Source: Strongylocentrotus purpuratus (taxonomy: Eukaryota > Echinodermata > Echinoidea > Camarodonta > Strongylocentrotidae). From it: DNA of 64,000 nt. The stretch's first letter is position 1. Every line of letters begins with the position of its first letter. Below are positions 46,310 to 57,062 of this stretch, piece after piece. Location of the stretch: the NCBI RefSeq assembly GCF_000002235.5, contig NW_022145606.1:24304095-24368094 (forward strand), read 5' to 3'. The notes under the pieces are model-generated. The model worked only from the letters and a program-made list of their open reading frames with translations. It was not told the origin of the DNA and searched no databases. Both the position numbers and the translations under genes were made by a program.

Positions 46310-46860
46310 TGTGCTCTAAACCTAAACCTCGTGTTTTAGGTACTAATATCAATGAGCATCTTAGTCGGTTAGTATTTACTAAAATGCCTAAAAGTCTATT
46401 GAAATGGACTCCATTTTGCCTGAGATGTTGCCACTCATTGATATTTGAGTTGTGAATGAATCCCTGTTTGTTCTGTTGTGCAGCTGTCTCCATCAGTCGG
46501 TTGATTTCGTCGACTCGCCTGCCCTCGTCGTCATTAGGGACTTAAAGATTTGCACGTCGACATAGTGGACTGCTACGTGTGACGTCCCTTTGAGGTAAAA
46601 GACGTCACACGTAGCAGTCCACTATATGTCGACGTGCAAATCTAAAATTCCCTACTCCCCCTCCTGCGATGCCGGAGATGGTGACTAAAAACCCTTTCAG
46701 CAACCACGGACTCACAAAGAACGGCCATCTCGTATGCAACACTGCTAGCAATTTCAGCGCAAATTTGGTCCGATTCTGAGAATCGTTTTTTCTTCTCCAT
46801 TAACATACAACATTGAAGAATACCTTGAAATAGAAGGTTTAGTTCTAGGTCCTGTTCCAT
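46310..46860 (-). pseudogene. SGNH-esterase-like ORF split by a hairpin insertion
   Basis: Minus-strand coding remnants in two blocks. The first (46655-46860) has an amphipathic helix-like stretch ending ERVFSHHLRHRRRG, where family members have S-x-x-L-P-R-R. The second (46330-46534) continues DDDEGRRVDEINRLM, GFIHNSNINEWQHLRQNGVH and FN, matching the end of SGNH-hydrolase-like domains where the catalytic His sits in a (D/N)GxHxN motif. The blocks join sensibly once the 120-bp hairpin between them is set aside, so it was one ORF, probably a transposon accessory protein. The first block starts inside a GGGCCC-ended repeat, and the N-terminal catalytic Ser block is absent. Non-functional. Confidence 0.5.
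46535..46654. mobile_element. 120-bp near-perfect hairpin element
   Basis: Left arm 46535-46586 and right arm 46601-46654 are reverse complements over about 52 bases with only a few mismatches, around a 14-base loop. The outer ends read TAGGGACTTAAAGATTTG and its inverse. Shape and size fit a foldback MITE; transcribed, it would form a long stem that could feed small-RNA pathways. It sits inside the esterase-like ORF. Confidence 0.8.
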
Positions 46861-46992
46861 AATTTTTTTATTAATAACAAGTTAATATAAATGTTATATT
46901 GATGCTGAAATGATGGTATTTGATTGGTTGAGAGCAAATTCGTCGTATAAATTAAGCATTTGTTATTGATGACACGCTCTATGAAACAGGGC
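46845..46992. mobile_element. GGGCCC-ended MITE-like repeat, copy 2
   Basis: Left end GGTCCTGTTCCATAA; right end reversed GGGCCCTGTTTCATAGAG. The interior has GATTGGTTGAGAGCAAA and GTTATTGATGACA, parallel to the copy at 1044-1197. About 148 bp. Confidence 0.5.
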
Positions 46993-47364
46993 CCAGATTA
47001 AAATGAAAGTACTGTTTGACCTCATATGTTTTAACCTGCTACTCGTTTAAAAGAATATCAAACCCCTGAAAAAATTTGTTCTTGATATCATCAAAAAATG
47101 ATCACAAATAGCTAACAAGTTAGGACCAGATAAAGTCTTTACTCATTTCCCTGTGCAGTGGTTGTGATTTGATTATATTTTTTTGTATGATTCCAAAATA
47201 ATATTAACTACACATCAGTCTCCGTTTATTACGTAATCAGTCTTTCTCAACTGTGCTTCATGTTGTCTTCCTTCCACAATGTAACTGGTTCACCTATTCT
47301 ACTTTTATCTTTAACTCCTGAACCACATTGTATTCAGCATGGGATAGGCATACCGGATGCTTGT
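46993..47364. other. Gene-free AT-rich stretch
   Basis: Nothing recognised on either strand. Confidence 0.5.
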
Positions 47365-47750
47365 AGAAGGGGTCCGCTCGCTTTTCATAAGCACAGCTGT
47401 TCATAAGGACCGTAGTTTGAGAAAAAGCTTATTATTCATAAGGGTCATTATTTATCAGGACAACTATTCATTATTGAAGAAGAGGGTCGCTATTCATAAT
47501 CCGAGGAGAGAGTCGTCATTCATATTACAAAATCGGGGTTGTTATTCCTAGGGAACCCTATTCATAACACGAGAAGAGGGTGGCTATCCACCTTCGTCTC
47601 GTATTATTAGTAGCGCCCCTTCTTTATACTGATGAATAGCGACCCCGATTTCGTATTATGAACAATGGTCCTTACGAATAATGACCCTTAATGTGAATTA
47701 TGAATAGCGACCCTCACATTATGAATAGTGGTCCTTATGAATAACGAGGG
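47365..47750. repeat. Foldback of GGGTCGCTATTCATAAT motifs
   Basis: The left half carries several direct copies of a motif like GGGTCGCTATTCATAAT; the right half carries its reverse complement (ATGAATAGCGACCC at 47632 and 47701). Longer inverted matches include TAAGGGTCATTATT against AATAATGACCCTTA. The arms are each roughly 180 bp and imperfect. No coding sequence. Confidence 0.7.
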
Positions 47751-49287
47751 TACCCCAATCGATGTCTGAAATGGGTCATTTTGCAAAGCCGTTGTGCTGC
47801 TCAAAGCAATCCTTCTCTAAATCTCAAAATGATGCCTTTGTGTGCGTGTGTATGTGTGTGGGTGTGTGTGTGTGAGGGGGTGAATCAAATGGATGGTAAA
47901 ACTAACATAAAAACTCATTTTCAGCGACCCCTCTACCCACAAATCCACACGCCTCCCTAAATTAGGTTGTTTTCAATGCTCTTAAAAGTATGTAAGAGTA
48001 TGTGGAGGGACATCAGTTCAGTAACGTGGTATATTACAGCTTATATATCATATTCATTTGATTTCATGAAATATCACCTAAATCGGTTCTCAAATCAGTT
48101 AAATTAATACATTGTTAGTATTAAAAGGTTTGTTAACCGTAATCCTCACTTCCATTATTTTTCAACAGAGTACAACAAATGGTTTTTCTGAAACAAAAAA
48201 AATAAAGCAAATCAAAATAAACGTACAGTCTGTATCACACCCCTCTCTCTCTCAAGTCATTTCTTTTTGTGTATACATTATAGTCCCACACTGAGAAAAA
48301 AATGAACGATTATGAATTGATGTTATCTGTTACGACAATAATGATTATGATATCAGTGAAATATGTTTAGTGGCTATGAGAGAAATGTTTAGTTAACGGC
48401 TGGGGGTTGCTACTCTAAGAAAGTAATTGTTTGATAGAAAATATAAGTCGGTATGTAATATTTGCATGCATATGTGTGACAATGCCCCTATGTGAAAACA
48501 ATAAAGATATATATATATATATATATATATACCCCCCCCCCCAAAAAAAAAAAAAAAAAAAAAAAATCAAACAACACATGTATATGTTCTAAACTGATAC
48601 TCAATGTATCCCCGCCCCTTATACCAATAAGCAAGAGAGAGAAAGAAAGAAGAAGATACATTGAATTTTAAATATTTCATCAAAAGGAAAGCAATATATT
48701 TATACATTTCTCAAAATTAAACTCCTCAACAATTATTAACATAACCAAATTATCAAACACAAGAGAGAAAGAGAGAGAGAGAACGAGAGAGAGAAAAGAA
48801 AGACAAAACACCCCCCCACCCCACTCCCCCCCCACACACACACACACTTAGATAGAGAGAGAGAATCGTCATTTTGGTTGATAGTTTACAACCCAATTCA
48901 CAGCAAAAGAAAAAAATAGCCTGGAAAGTGTACAAATATCAACTCATTACTATCGTTTTATATCGCGATCGCGATACCTCCACCTCTCGACCACCGTACG
49001 TACACACGTATAGAAATAGCATTGCGTTGTCCTGAAAAAATACGCCTAGAATTCAACCAAATGAGCTTCAGAGGTGAAATTTGACTACTTTGTCTGCATT
49101 CATAAGGTAATGTTGATCATTTTAGTATAAATTGTTGACAGTTTGGAGCATTTGGGGATGTTCTGGAAGTTCGAATAATTTTGGATTTTTGTTGGCAGAA
49201 ACTCTACAATTACCAAAGAAGATATGAGAATATGAAACTTTTTCACGGGCAATATGCACAGAACTGTAGAAAATAAATGCAACGCTC
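47751..49287. other. Gene-free stretch with microsatellites
   Basis: (GT)n at 47845-47873, (TA)n at 48510-48531 followed directly by a C run and an A run, and GA tracts at 48764-48790. No coding signal; a 60-codon hydrophobic frame at 48112 starts with TTG and crosses an apparent AG site, and is not convincing. Confidence 0.55.
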
Positions 49288-49530
49288 ATTCCCATTCACA
49301 GTGTACATATCAACATATTGCCGGTGACCGCGCTGGGAAATACGCTCTAGTGTACTCGACGCCATATTGTTTTGTCATCGCTCTGTTCAGCTAACAAAGC
49401 CCAGTCGACCTTGCGCATGATGACACAGTATACATTATTTTGTGATATTCTTTTCAGTTATGCGGTCGGCTCAGATTCACTTGTATGTTGAAGTGGGCTC
49501 TTTCAGTTATCAATTAATTGTACGCACTAT
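49288..49530 (+). repeat. Long interspersed duplicate, copy 1
   Basis: Matches 60886-61145 in the same orientation: ATTCCCATTCACAGTGTACA against ATTCCCATTCACAATGCACA, then GCCATATT, AACAAAGCCCAGTCGACC, GCGCATGATG, TCGGCT and ATCAATTAATTG in order. Similarity may resume at 49877-50060 against 61940-62080 (ATTAGGTAGAGGGA and GA-rich DNA), suggesting a segmental duplication. Function unknown. Confidence 0.65.
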
Positions 49531-50640
49531 CTTCTAGCATCTTAAATCTATAACAGTTGAAGTTTGGTTCTCTTTCAAGACCAAGATAGAACAGAAAGTT
49601 ACCTTTAAAGGAAAAAACCCTCTTTCAAGATTGGCCTACTAAATAACTTCTTTTTTTGGTATAAATAGAGGGGATTTAGTTATATGTTTACGTAAAGCAG
49701 TTTACTGATAAGAAATTACTCACGGTCAGAGGAAGAAAATGAAGGCTCTTTCACAATCATGATAGATAAAGTAAAAACATTGTAATACGATCAAACAGTT
49801 ATGAAAATATTAAATTCACATGGCAAAAAATAACATGTTACAGACAATTCCAGGAATCACGTGGTTTGAAAATACAAGGATAGCAACTTTTTGATACAGA
49901 TTCAATCACCCCACTGAGATAAAAGAACAGACTAGAGAGAGAGAGAAAAAGTGGAGAGTCAGAGAAGGAGCGAGAAGGGAGGGGGGTGAAAGACAAATAA
50001 TTAGGTAGAGGGAACGAGAGAAAACGGGAATAGAAGAGGCAAGGAAGACATAAAGAGGCAACATGACAATTTAAAGAAAGGGAGAAAAGGTGAAGCAAGA
50101 AGTAGGAGAAAATAGGGTATTGACATGTTTAGAGAGGAGAGAGAGTGAAAAATTTTTCAATTATGTTTGATTTCATTTCATCTTTTTGAAAATTCGGAGT
50201 CACCTGTCACACTAGATTGTCATATAATTGAGATGTTCAGCCCTACCCCTTCCCACTTTCAAAATTGCCCCATGGTCACTTGATCAGTTTTACTCCTCAT
50301 TGTATATGTACAAGGAACATTGACATGTTTTTTATCGTGAAGGCTATAGTGGTTATTTAACACTTTAAAGCAAAAAACCCATTCCACACAAACAACACAC
50401 ATGCACGCATGCCTCTCTTCATTACACAAACGCTAGTACATGTTTCAATCACCTCCATACATTTACATGCATTGTACATCACAACAAAAACAAAAACAAC
50501 AACAACAAGAATAAACAAACACAAAACAAACATAAGCCAAAACAAAATAGGCAAAGAAGAGTGTCATGGGCAAACCACATGTATGACAAACTGTTCCATG
50601 CAATCATGAAAAATAATTTGATAGATATGGTGTTAGTGTT
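49531..50640. other. Gene-free stretch with GA-rich tracts
   Basis: GA-rich DNA at 49930-50140 and AC/CAA-rich DNA at 50480-50530. Open frames here are low-complexity. Part may belong to the duplication shared with 61.9-62.1 kb. Confidence 0.5.
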
Positions 50641-50645
50641 ATCCA

Positions 50646-51040
50646 TTAAAGATAAAGTTGAGTTCTGGTCATGCGATTGCATTGTGAAAGAAAAGGTGTG
50701 GAATGGATCAGAAAAAAGTTGATCATGTAGCATGTAAGTATTGTTGTGTACTGCAAAGTTCTGGAGTCATCTAAAGCATAATAAATTTGGCCCAGTCTTG
50801 GTAAAGTAACAAGCACTGTACACAGAAAGATGTATATGGGACTACACAAATGGTGTCGGGGCTAGTATACCTTGATTTCCTTATCTTCCTATGCTCATTA
50901 CTCAGACAGTATACATTTTCTACCAAAATTGTTTGGCAAATTACATTTATTTGTAATATTTAACATTCAGTGTAAGTTTCATTTGATTCTGTGGGATTTT
51001 TATTTTTATTTTGTTACCAGAACTCAAGTTTATCTTTAAT
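50646..51040. mobile_element. TTAA-flanked MITE, family C, copy 2
   Basis: About 395 bp with excellent inverted termini: TTAAAGATAAAGTTGAGTTC at the left and GAACTCAAGTTTATCTTTAA at the right. Matches 8536-8931. The left terminus is also related to that of family A (TTAAAGGGA...GTTGAGTTTTGG). Confidence 0.8.
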
Positions 51041-51533
51041 TTTCATGTTTACCCCTTTCCAAAACAATTTAAGTTCACCATATCAATAAATAACTACAAT
51101 CTAAATATCGTAAAGCGTAATAAAATGGGCAAATATTGGCAAGTGATAATTAGTACAATCATTCAGTGCATATTTACTACCACGAGTAATAGATTATGAT
51201 CATTTGTTACCTAAGTCCTTACAAACTCATTACAACTTACGGACACATTTTAACAGAACATTTTCAGAATAGCATTTTTAGCTCGTTGTATTATGTGGGT
51301 TTTGAGATTCCGATCCACAAAATGTTTTTCATAAAACAAAGCAAATTTGACACGTCTTATTGAATATGTTGATGGCATTGTCATACAAACTAAGAACCCC
51401 TTTATCTGTTTAATTATTATAAGTCCTCATCATCCATGGAATATTTTACAATGATGATAATCTCAATTATATTCCACATACTAAGAATCTTGCTCTACGA
51501 TTGGTCAAAAGTAAATCACGTGATGAAAGATAG

Positions 51534-51660
51534 TTCGCCCATTATTTATGGGCGAAGCAAAAAGTTCGTTACACTGTGTAGATAGTACTACTATCTACAC
51601 AGTGCAACGCACTCTCACTGAAGATAGAGGTACTATCTACACAGGGCAACGCACTTTCAC
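51534..51660. repeat. Cluster of short hairpins and a 41-bp direct repeat
   Basis: TTCGCCCATTATTTATGGGCGAA is a near-perfect palindrome. It is followed by CACTGTGTAGATAGTA and its inverse, and by two direct copies of ACTATCTACACAGNGCAACG plus CACTNTCACTGAAGAT at about 51590 and 51631. Probably a remnant of a small foldback element. Confidence 0.6.
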
Positions 51661-51903
51661 TGAAGATTATATATCCAAAAGCGCACTAAAACAGGCGTAA
51701 TTAAGCGCGCATTACCAATGAGCGCAATTAAAGCAAACACATGCGCGCACCGTACCCTCAAGGGTTTGGGTTAAATTTTTAACTTTTTTGGTGTGAATTT
51801 GGGCCTGGTGTCTTTCATGTAGATGCATACACGTCCTTTTCTTTTTGTAGTTAAATTGTTTTAGATGTGGAATATAAAGCAAATAATCACCTTTTGGTTT
51901 CAG

Positions 51904-52018
51904 GCGATGGCAAAATATCACTTCCTCGTCGATCAGAATGTATACGCTTCGCTTCGGAAAGATAGCTACATCCAGATCGCCTCGGAAGTGATAGTTTGTC
52001 CCATCACCTTCACCAACG
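51904..52018 (+). CDS. Candidate internal coding exon, product unknown
   Basis: Follows an acceptor (TTTTGGTTTCAG at 51892-51903) and ends at ACCAACG|GTAGTT. The 115 nt are open in one frame: AMAKYHFLVDQNVYASLRKD, then SYIQIASEVIVCPITFTN, leaving one base (phase 1). GC content and codon use are higher than in the flanks, supporting coding. No family recognised. A 640-bp MITE starts only about 18 bp after the donor. It may share a gene with the plus-strand exon at 58144, but phases and function do not prove this. Confidence 0.4.
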
Positions 52019-52035
52019 GTAGTTATTGCTTATGG

Positions 52036-52670
52036 TGGTGTGACCAAAGTTCGCGCGTGACCTAAGTTCGCTATCTCAAAAAATCAGTAAGATTTCGAAA
52101 ATCTGATATCACCAATGGAAAGAGGAACATAAAACTACTCGAACGTGAAATTTTCTTTGGAATTGGGTACGAAATTGTGAAGATATAGACAAAAGATCGG
52201 CAAATTTTGCCATCTTTTGCGTCCGTTCCGAAAAATTATCAATTTACCGATAAGGGTCAGAAAATCTTCAATTTGAGAGCATATTTCCTCCAAATTGTAA
52301 GTAAAAAGTGGTACCAACTGATTGAATGATATATTGCCTTGCAAATTATGATATTACCTTATTTTTGATGGATCACATTTTTTTATAAATCAACTGTAAA
52401 TCCCCGCGCGTGAAGTTAGGTCTCGTTCTTGTTATGACTATTTTAGATGCAGCGCGCACGCACGATCGAACATCGAATTTTTAGATCGCGATATCTCCGA
52501 AATCCTTCGACGATAAATTTTGTAGTACCATCAATCTGTAGTAAAAAACTTTGCCGTTCATTAGGTAATAATTTAAATAAATAAATTTGTGTAGAATATG
52601 AGACATCATAGATCGAATATCACATTTTGTAAGCTGTTCTAAAATGTCCGCGAACTTTGGTCACCCCTTC
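52036..52670. mobile_element. 635-bp MITE with GTGACCAAAGTTCGCG termini
   Basis: Left end GGTGTGACCAAAGTTCGCG; right end reversed GGGGTGACCAAAGTTCGCGG. The match covers about 16 bases. The interior lacks coding sequence. The exact outer edge and target duplication are not clear, so the superfamily is unassigned. Confidence 0.7.
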
Positions 52671-53889
52671 ATACTATATTTAAAAGGTCATCAGCACCAA
52701 TCACTAATAGGGTCATCGTACTTATAAGTTTCTGCAACCATCTCTTCATAAAATTCCACAGTTAACTTTGGCCTGAGTTATCACAACAAAGGCAAATAAA
52801 GCATATTAAAACTGAAACTCAAGTTATATCATTCCAGTCTATATGTGCACCTAATTAAAAATTTACATTTGTAGACTTCATTTACCTCCCACCCCCCCCC
52901 CCCCAACAAAAAGAGTATTTCTGCAAACTTTAATTTACTTTACACATTTCAATTTTCATTTTCTGGGCGATTGAGATTCAATGGCAAATTAGAATTATAA
53001 AGACTACCTTGCAGTTGAGTGGGATAACAAAATCAAATTGACCTGGTACTCGCTACACTTCATCGGACATTATGTACTTCTTAGATAAACAAAAATGTAG
53101 TGAGAATATATCAAAACTAAATAAAACAGATATGTCATAATCATGACATTTAAGAATGTTCTTGAAAACGATATTGCATTACACTGAGATCAATCTTCAC
53201 TGGTAAAACTGTACAATATAAAATTATATATCTAAACATTCACTATACATGTACATGCGTACATTATGATTGAACAACAAATGCAAGTGAAGTTAATTGC
53301 AACAAACTTGAATATCATTTCAGTGAATAAAGTATATAATAACCATGTAATGCTAATGGACAAATTAATTTCCCATTGTGTAATGCAACACTTCTTCTAA
53401 AGCCTAAAAATGAAAGAAAAACTCCAGAACCAGGACGTTATAATCATCCAGTCATGTTAAACACCTGAGTTCATAATTACTTGGTAATGCTAAACTTTAA
53501 CTTGCAAGTTTGTAAGAGTTTTTTTTTATACGTATTTGCACACATTTAAGTACTTTTTTGAATTTTATGGCACACGGATAATTATGTACTATTTAAGATT
53601 TATTTCCTTTAATTCATTTGCTATAAAACCAACAACATGTAAGACCGTTTCAAGCCAAGCTGTTCAATGTATTAACCGAAATTCAATAAATTCAGCTTCA
53701 TCTATCTCAGCTGTTAGCATTTTCATATTAATGCATTAGTGCATTGAACATCAGGTTTCTAAGTTGAACAAAAGTTTCAAAGGATGCAGTAAAATACATC
53801 AGACTGACTTCCACTACAGACCGGTCATACTTCCAAATTACGGTACTGTTTCGGGAGCCCAGAAGGAAAGACAATGGATGACCTTAATT
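52671..53889. other. Gene-free AT-rich stretch
   Basis: A C run at 52889-52904 and no coding or repeat features that I recognise. Confidence 0.5.
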
Positions 53890-56030
53890 ATTATTATTAT
53901 TATTTAGTACTATCATTATTATTATTAATATTATTATATATATACTGCGCTTTTCCCAAAGCGGCCCAAAGCGCTAAAACAAGAAGAATTCTACAAAAAA
54001 TGAAAATGAAAACTTACAGAATCCTAAAATCTTGATTACCCCAACAAAATGTTTTAAGTCCCTTTTTTTAATGAAGGGACAGATGGTGATTGCCTGAGTA
54101 TTAAGGGTAGTCTATTCCAATATTTAGATGCAGTTATAGTGAAAGCCTCCAGCTAGTTTCCGTGTGATATTTTATGTAAGACGAAGTGGGTCACTCTTGG
54201 CTCGTATATTCCTGCGAGGGGCGTATAGAGTCAAACAATCACGTAGGTATTGAGGTGTATGTTTATTAAGGGATTTATAAACTTAACAAAAGAGTAATTA
54301 AAAAAAAATAGGATGTCTTACAAGAAGCCAGTGCAACGAGTCAAGGAGTGGTTTAGGGGAGTAAGATCTCGTAACCTGATAAATTAGCCGGGCTGACCAA
54401 TTTTGAAGTCGTTGGATACTACCTAATTGAGTAACAGGGATAGTGGAAAGAAGGCCATTGCAGTAATCTAAACGAGACAGAACTAGAGAATGAATTGCGT
54501 TGTTACAGGCGGATTGATTAATGTATCTTCTAATTCAAGAAATGTTCCCTAAATGAAAAGTTGCAGTAGTTCATATTTCAGAGACGCGATCTGACGTTGA
54601 CATTTCTCTATCTAAGAGCACACCTGGATTTTTAACAGTGAATGAAGGGCTTATGAATACATCATCAACTTTTAACTTAAGATCTGGTAGATTGCATAAA
54701 CTGTGAGGACAGGCTACTACAAAGAATTCTGTCTTCGAGTCATTCAACTTTCATTTAATAACTAACATCCAACTTCAATATCCAATTCCAATATCTGAAA
54801 TGCAATTTTGAAATCTAAACAAAGCAACACAAAATCTCTTGGGATTTTGGGGTTGAATAAAGTATACAATTGGGTGTCATCTGCATAATGCTACGTTTAC
54901 ACTATGTTCCCGGCGGCCACGGCAGCCCCGTTTGCGCGAAACGTAGTGCGCCGTGGGATTTTGGCCCTTTTTCCCCTCTGTGTTCAAGTTTTGTTAGGTC
55001 TTGCCAAGTTTTCTCACGGTCTATCACGGTTTCCGTGACGGTCCGTGAGAGGGAAAGGGGCTGCTGTCCCGGCGGCTGCAAGGCGCACTACGGTTCGACC
55101 CGCGGTCTAACACGGACGCCAGTACGTTCCCTCCCGGTCCGTGACGTTCTGTTGGGGTCCCTCACGTTTCTCACGTTCTGATGAAGGTCTGACACGTTTT
55201 TCACGTTCTGTCAAGGCTTTGTACGGATGAAACGTGGACGCAGGGCAGCTTTAGAGCACGTTTGTGCCGGCGGTATAAAAAGAAGGTCTCCCAAGCAATA
55301 GCAATCATGGTATTCTGAGACCTCGTGTTGTGTCAGACCGTAGTAGAACGCAACGTAGCGTGCCGGGCGCTTAAACCGCCCCACTACGGACCATCTCCAA
55401 GTTTTGTTACGGCTTGTTACGTTCTGTCACGTTTTGTTGCGCTCACCCCGTTTACCTACGGCCTACTAGGTTTCTCATTCTTACCGTGACTGCCGTGGCA
55501 AATTTTTTGACAGTTTAAAAATCTGGCCCGGCATCCACGGCAATCACGGCTTGTCACGTTTGCCCATACGGTCCCCCACGTTGTCTCGCGTTCATCCCGT
55601 TTCGTCCACGGTGGCCTGAAACGTGGTTGCCGTGGCCGCCGGGGACATGGTGTAAACGTAGCATAAAGAGGGTAATTGATACAATGGTATCTAATAATAT
55701 TACCAATTGGGAAAGCGGATATAGAATACCCGGTGGGCCTTACTATCGATCCCTGAGGAAGTCCTAAATCAATATGTTGGGGTTTAGATAGTTCGCCAGC
55801 AATGTTGACTCTGGAGGACCATCCTGTCATAAATGACTGGAACCATGATAGAGCTGTAGATCTTACACCTATTCTGCTGTAAGACGAGATAAGAAATGTC
55901 CGTGGTCGATCGTGTCGAAAGCAGCAGATAAATCTAAACGTGCAATCAAAACAACTTAGTTACAGTCAAGAGAAAACATGATATCATGCTTAACCCTAAT
56001 GTCATATCAAACTCATCAACAATTGCCTCG
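53890..56030 (-). pseudogene. CR1-like LINE, reverse transcriptase to 3' tail, interrupted by a MITE
   Basis: Minus strand, in order from the right: DLSAAFDTIDHGHFLSRL (about 55935-55885), a frame break, SKPQHIDLGLPQGSI (55790-55745, the motif-4 PQG block), then the YADD catalytic box, which is split by the MITE at 54889-55663. Downstream are LSRLDYCNGLLSTIPVTQL and RLQNWSARLIYQVTR with LDSLHWL (54520-54320), the C-terminal part of the protein. The 3' end has AGCGCTTTGGGCCGCTTTGG with AAAAGCGC and an ATT-rich microsatellite tail at 53890-53940, typical of CR1/L2-type LINEs. The copy is 5'-truncated near 56 kb and carries frame breaks, so it is inactive. Confidence 0.8.
54889..55663. mobile_element. 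775-bp TAA-flanked MITE (PIF/Harbinger-like) inside the LINE
   Basis: Inverted termini TGCTACGTTTACACTATGTT at the left and its counterpart (GACATGGTGTAAACGTAGCA) at the right extend over about 35 bases including CCGGCGGCCACGGCA. TAA lies on both sides (54886-54888, 55664-55666), a 3-bp target duplication typical of PIF/Harbinger elements. The interior is GC-rich and full of CACGTTCTGTCACGG-like repeats; a 103-codon frame there is spurious. Confidence 0.85.
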
Positions 56031-56529
56031 GCAGTGAGAGTACGCATATATTCACATTACTGAATTGCCCATTTTACGGCCCTTAATGTAGCACGAGATG
56101 CATTTTCAGAGGATCCATGATATTGATAATGTGACATATTAGTTGCATCACATGCAGAACCCAATAAATTACTATACGAATTACTGAAACGTATTTTTGC
56201 CATAATTACATATGTTGTGCCGATATTGTATGTTTGGTGTGCAATTAATCCCCCCCCCCACTTTTGTTTTGTTTACAGGAGGGGAAGGTGATCGCATTGT
56301 TCAAACTCCAAAAACTTGTAGGGCTGCATATAACCCCGCGGAGATTCGATTAGATGGACTTCATTAAAAATGCGTTTAGCCAGACGATATTCCGGGAAAA
56401 AAAAATATCCATCATGGCTTTTCTTCCAAGGAGTATGCCGCCTAGTAGGAGACCGATCCTGGAAGTTCGAATGGTCAAGAAACCTCATGGACAATCTTGG
56501 GTATGACATAAATATATTTCATATGAAGT

Positions 56530-56780
56530 AATCTCCACTGTTCTAAAACTAAATCGAAATTACAAACATTGGAAAGTCGTCGAAATGACTTATGTGTTAC
56601 CTTCTTTAAAAAAACTCTATCATGCACAAACCAGTTCAAACAATTTATACCCCAAAGAGCACACAATAGAACTTTGCGAAGAACTAACAAGATCCCTGAA
56701 CCCAGGTGCAAAACTAAACGTATGCAGAATAGCCCAATCCCAGATTTGATACGCTTGTATAACAAAAGTTTTTTATGATT
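56530..56780 (+). pseudogene. LINE C-terminal fragment
   Basis: The plus-strand frame SRRNDLCVTFFKKTLSCTNQ, IPQRAHNRTLRRTNKIPEPR and CKTKRMQNSPIPDLIRLYNK follows the closing segment of CR1/Penelope-style reverse transcriptase proteins (RR...FFK...IP.R....LR......R.KR..NS.IP). Upstream 56277-56500 continues weakly similar but broken frames. Clade unresolved. Confidence 0.45.
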
Positions 56781-57024
56781 GTATTTAATATACTTTGAAA
56801 CAAATAGTATATAATTAATTCATAAATTTGAGGTCTGATTTTTTACCAAGTTTGTCAATGTAATTTTTATGACATGAAGAATGCGATGCATATCTATATT
56901 TATATTTTAATATCTCTAATGTTCACCTAATAATATTCATATTTGTCTTGCAATGTATCTTTGTATTTTATCAGCATGTACATAATTGTTTTCCCTCTCT
57001 GTCCATCTGTCCCCTTTCTCCCCC

Positions 57025-57062
<38 letters not shown>

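Noticed and set aside
48112..48294. Hydrophobic N-terminal frame suggestive of a signal peptide
   Set aside because: No ATG start (TTG), no adjoining recognisable domain, and composition like the AT-rich flanks.
54870..55181. 103-codon GC-rich ORF
   Set aside because: It lies inside the TAA-flanked MITE and consists of its internal repeats.
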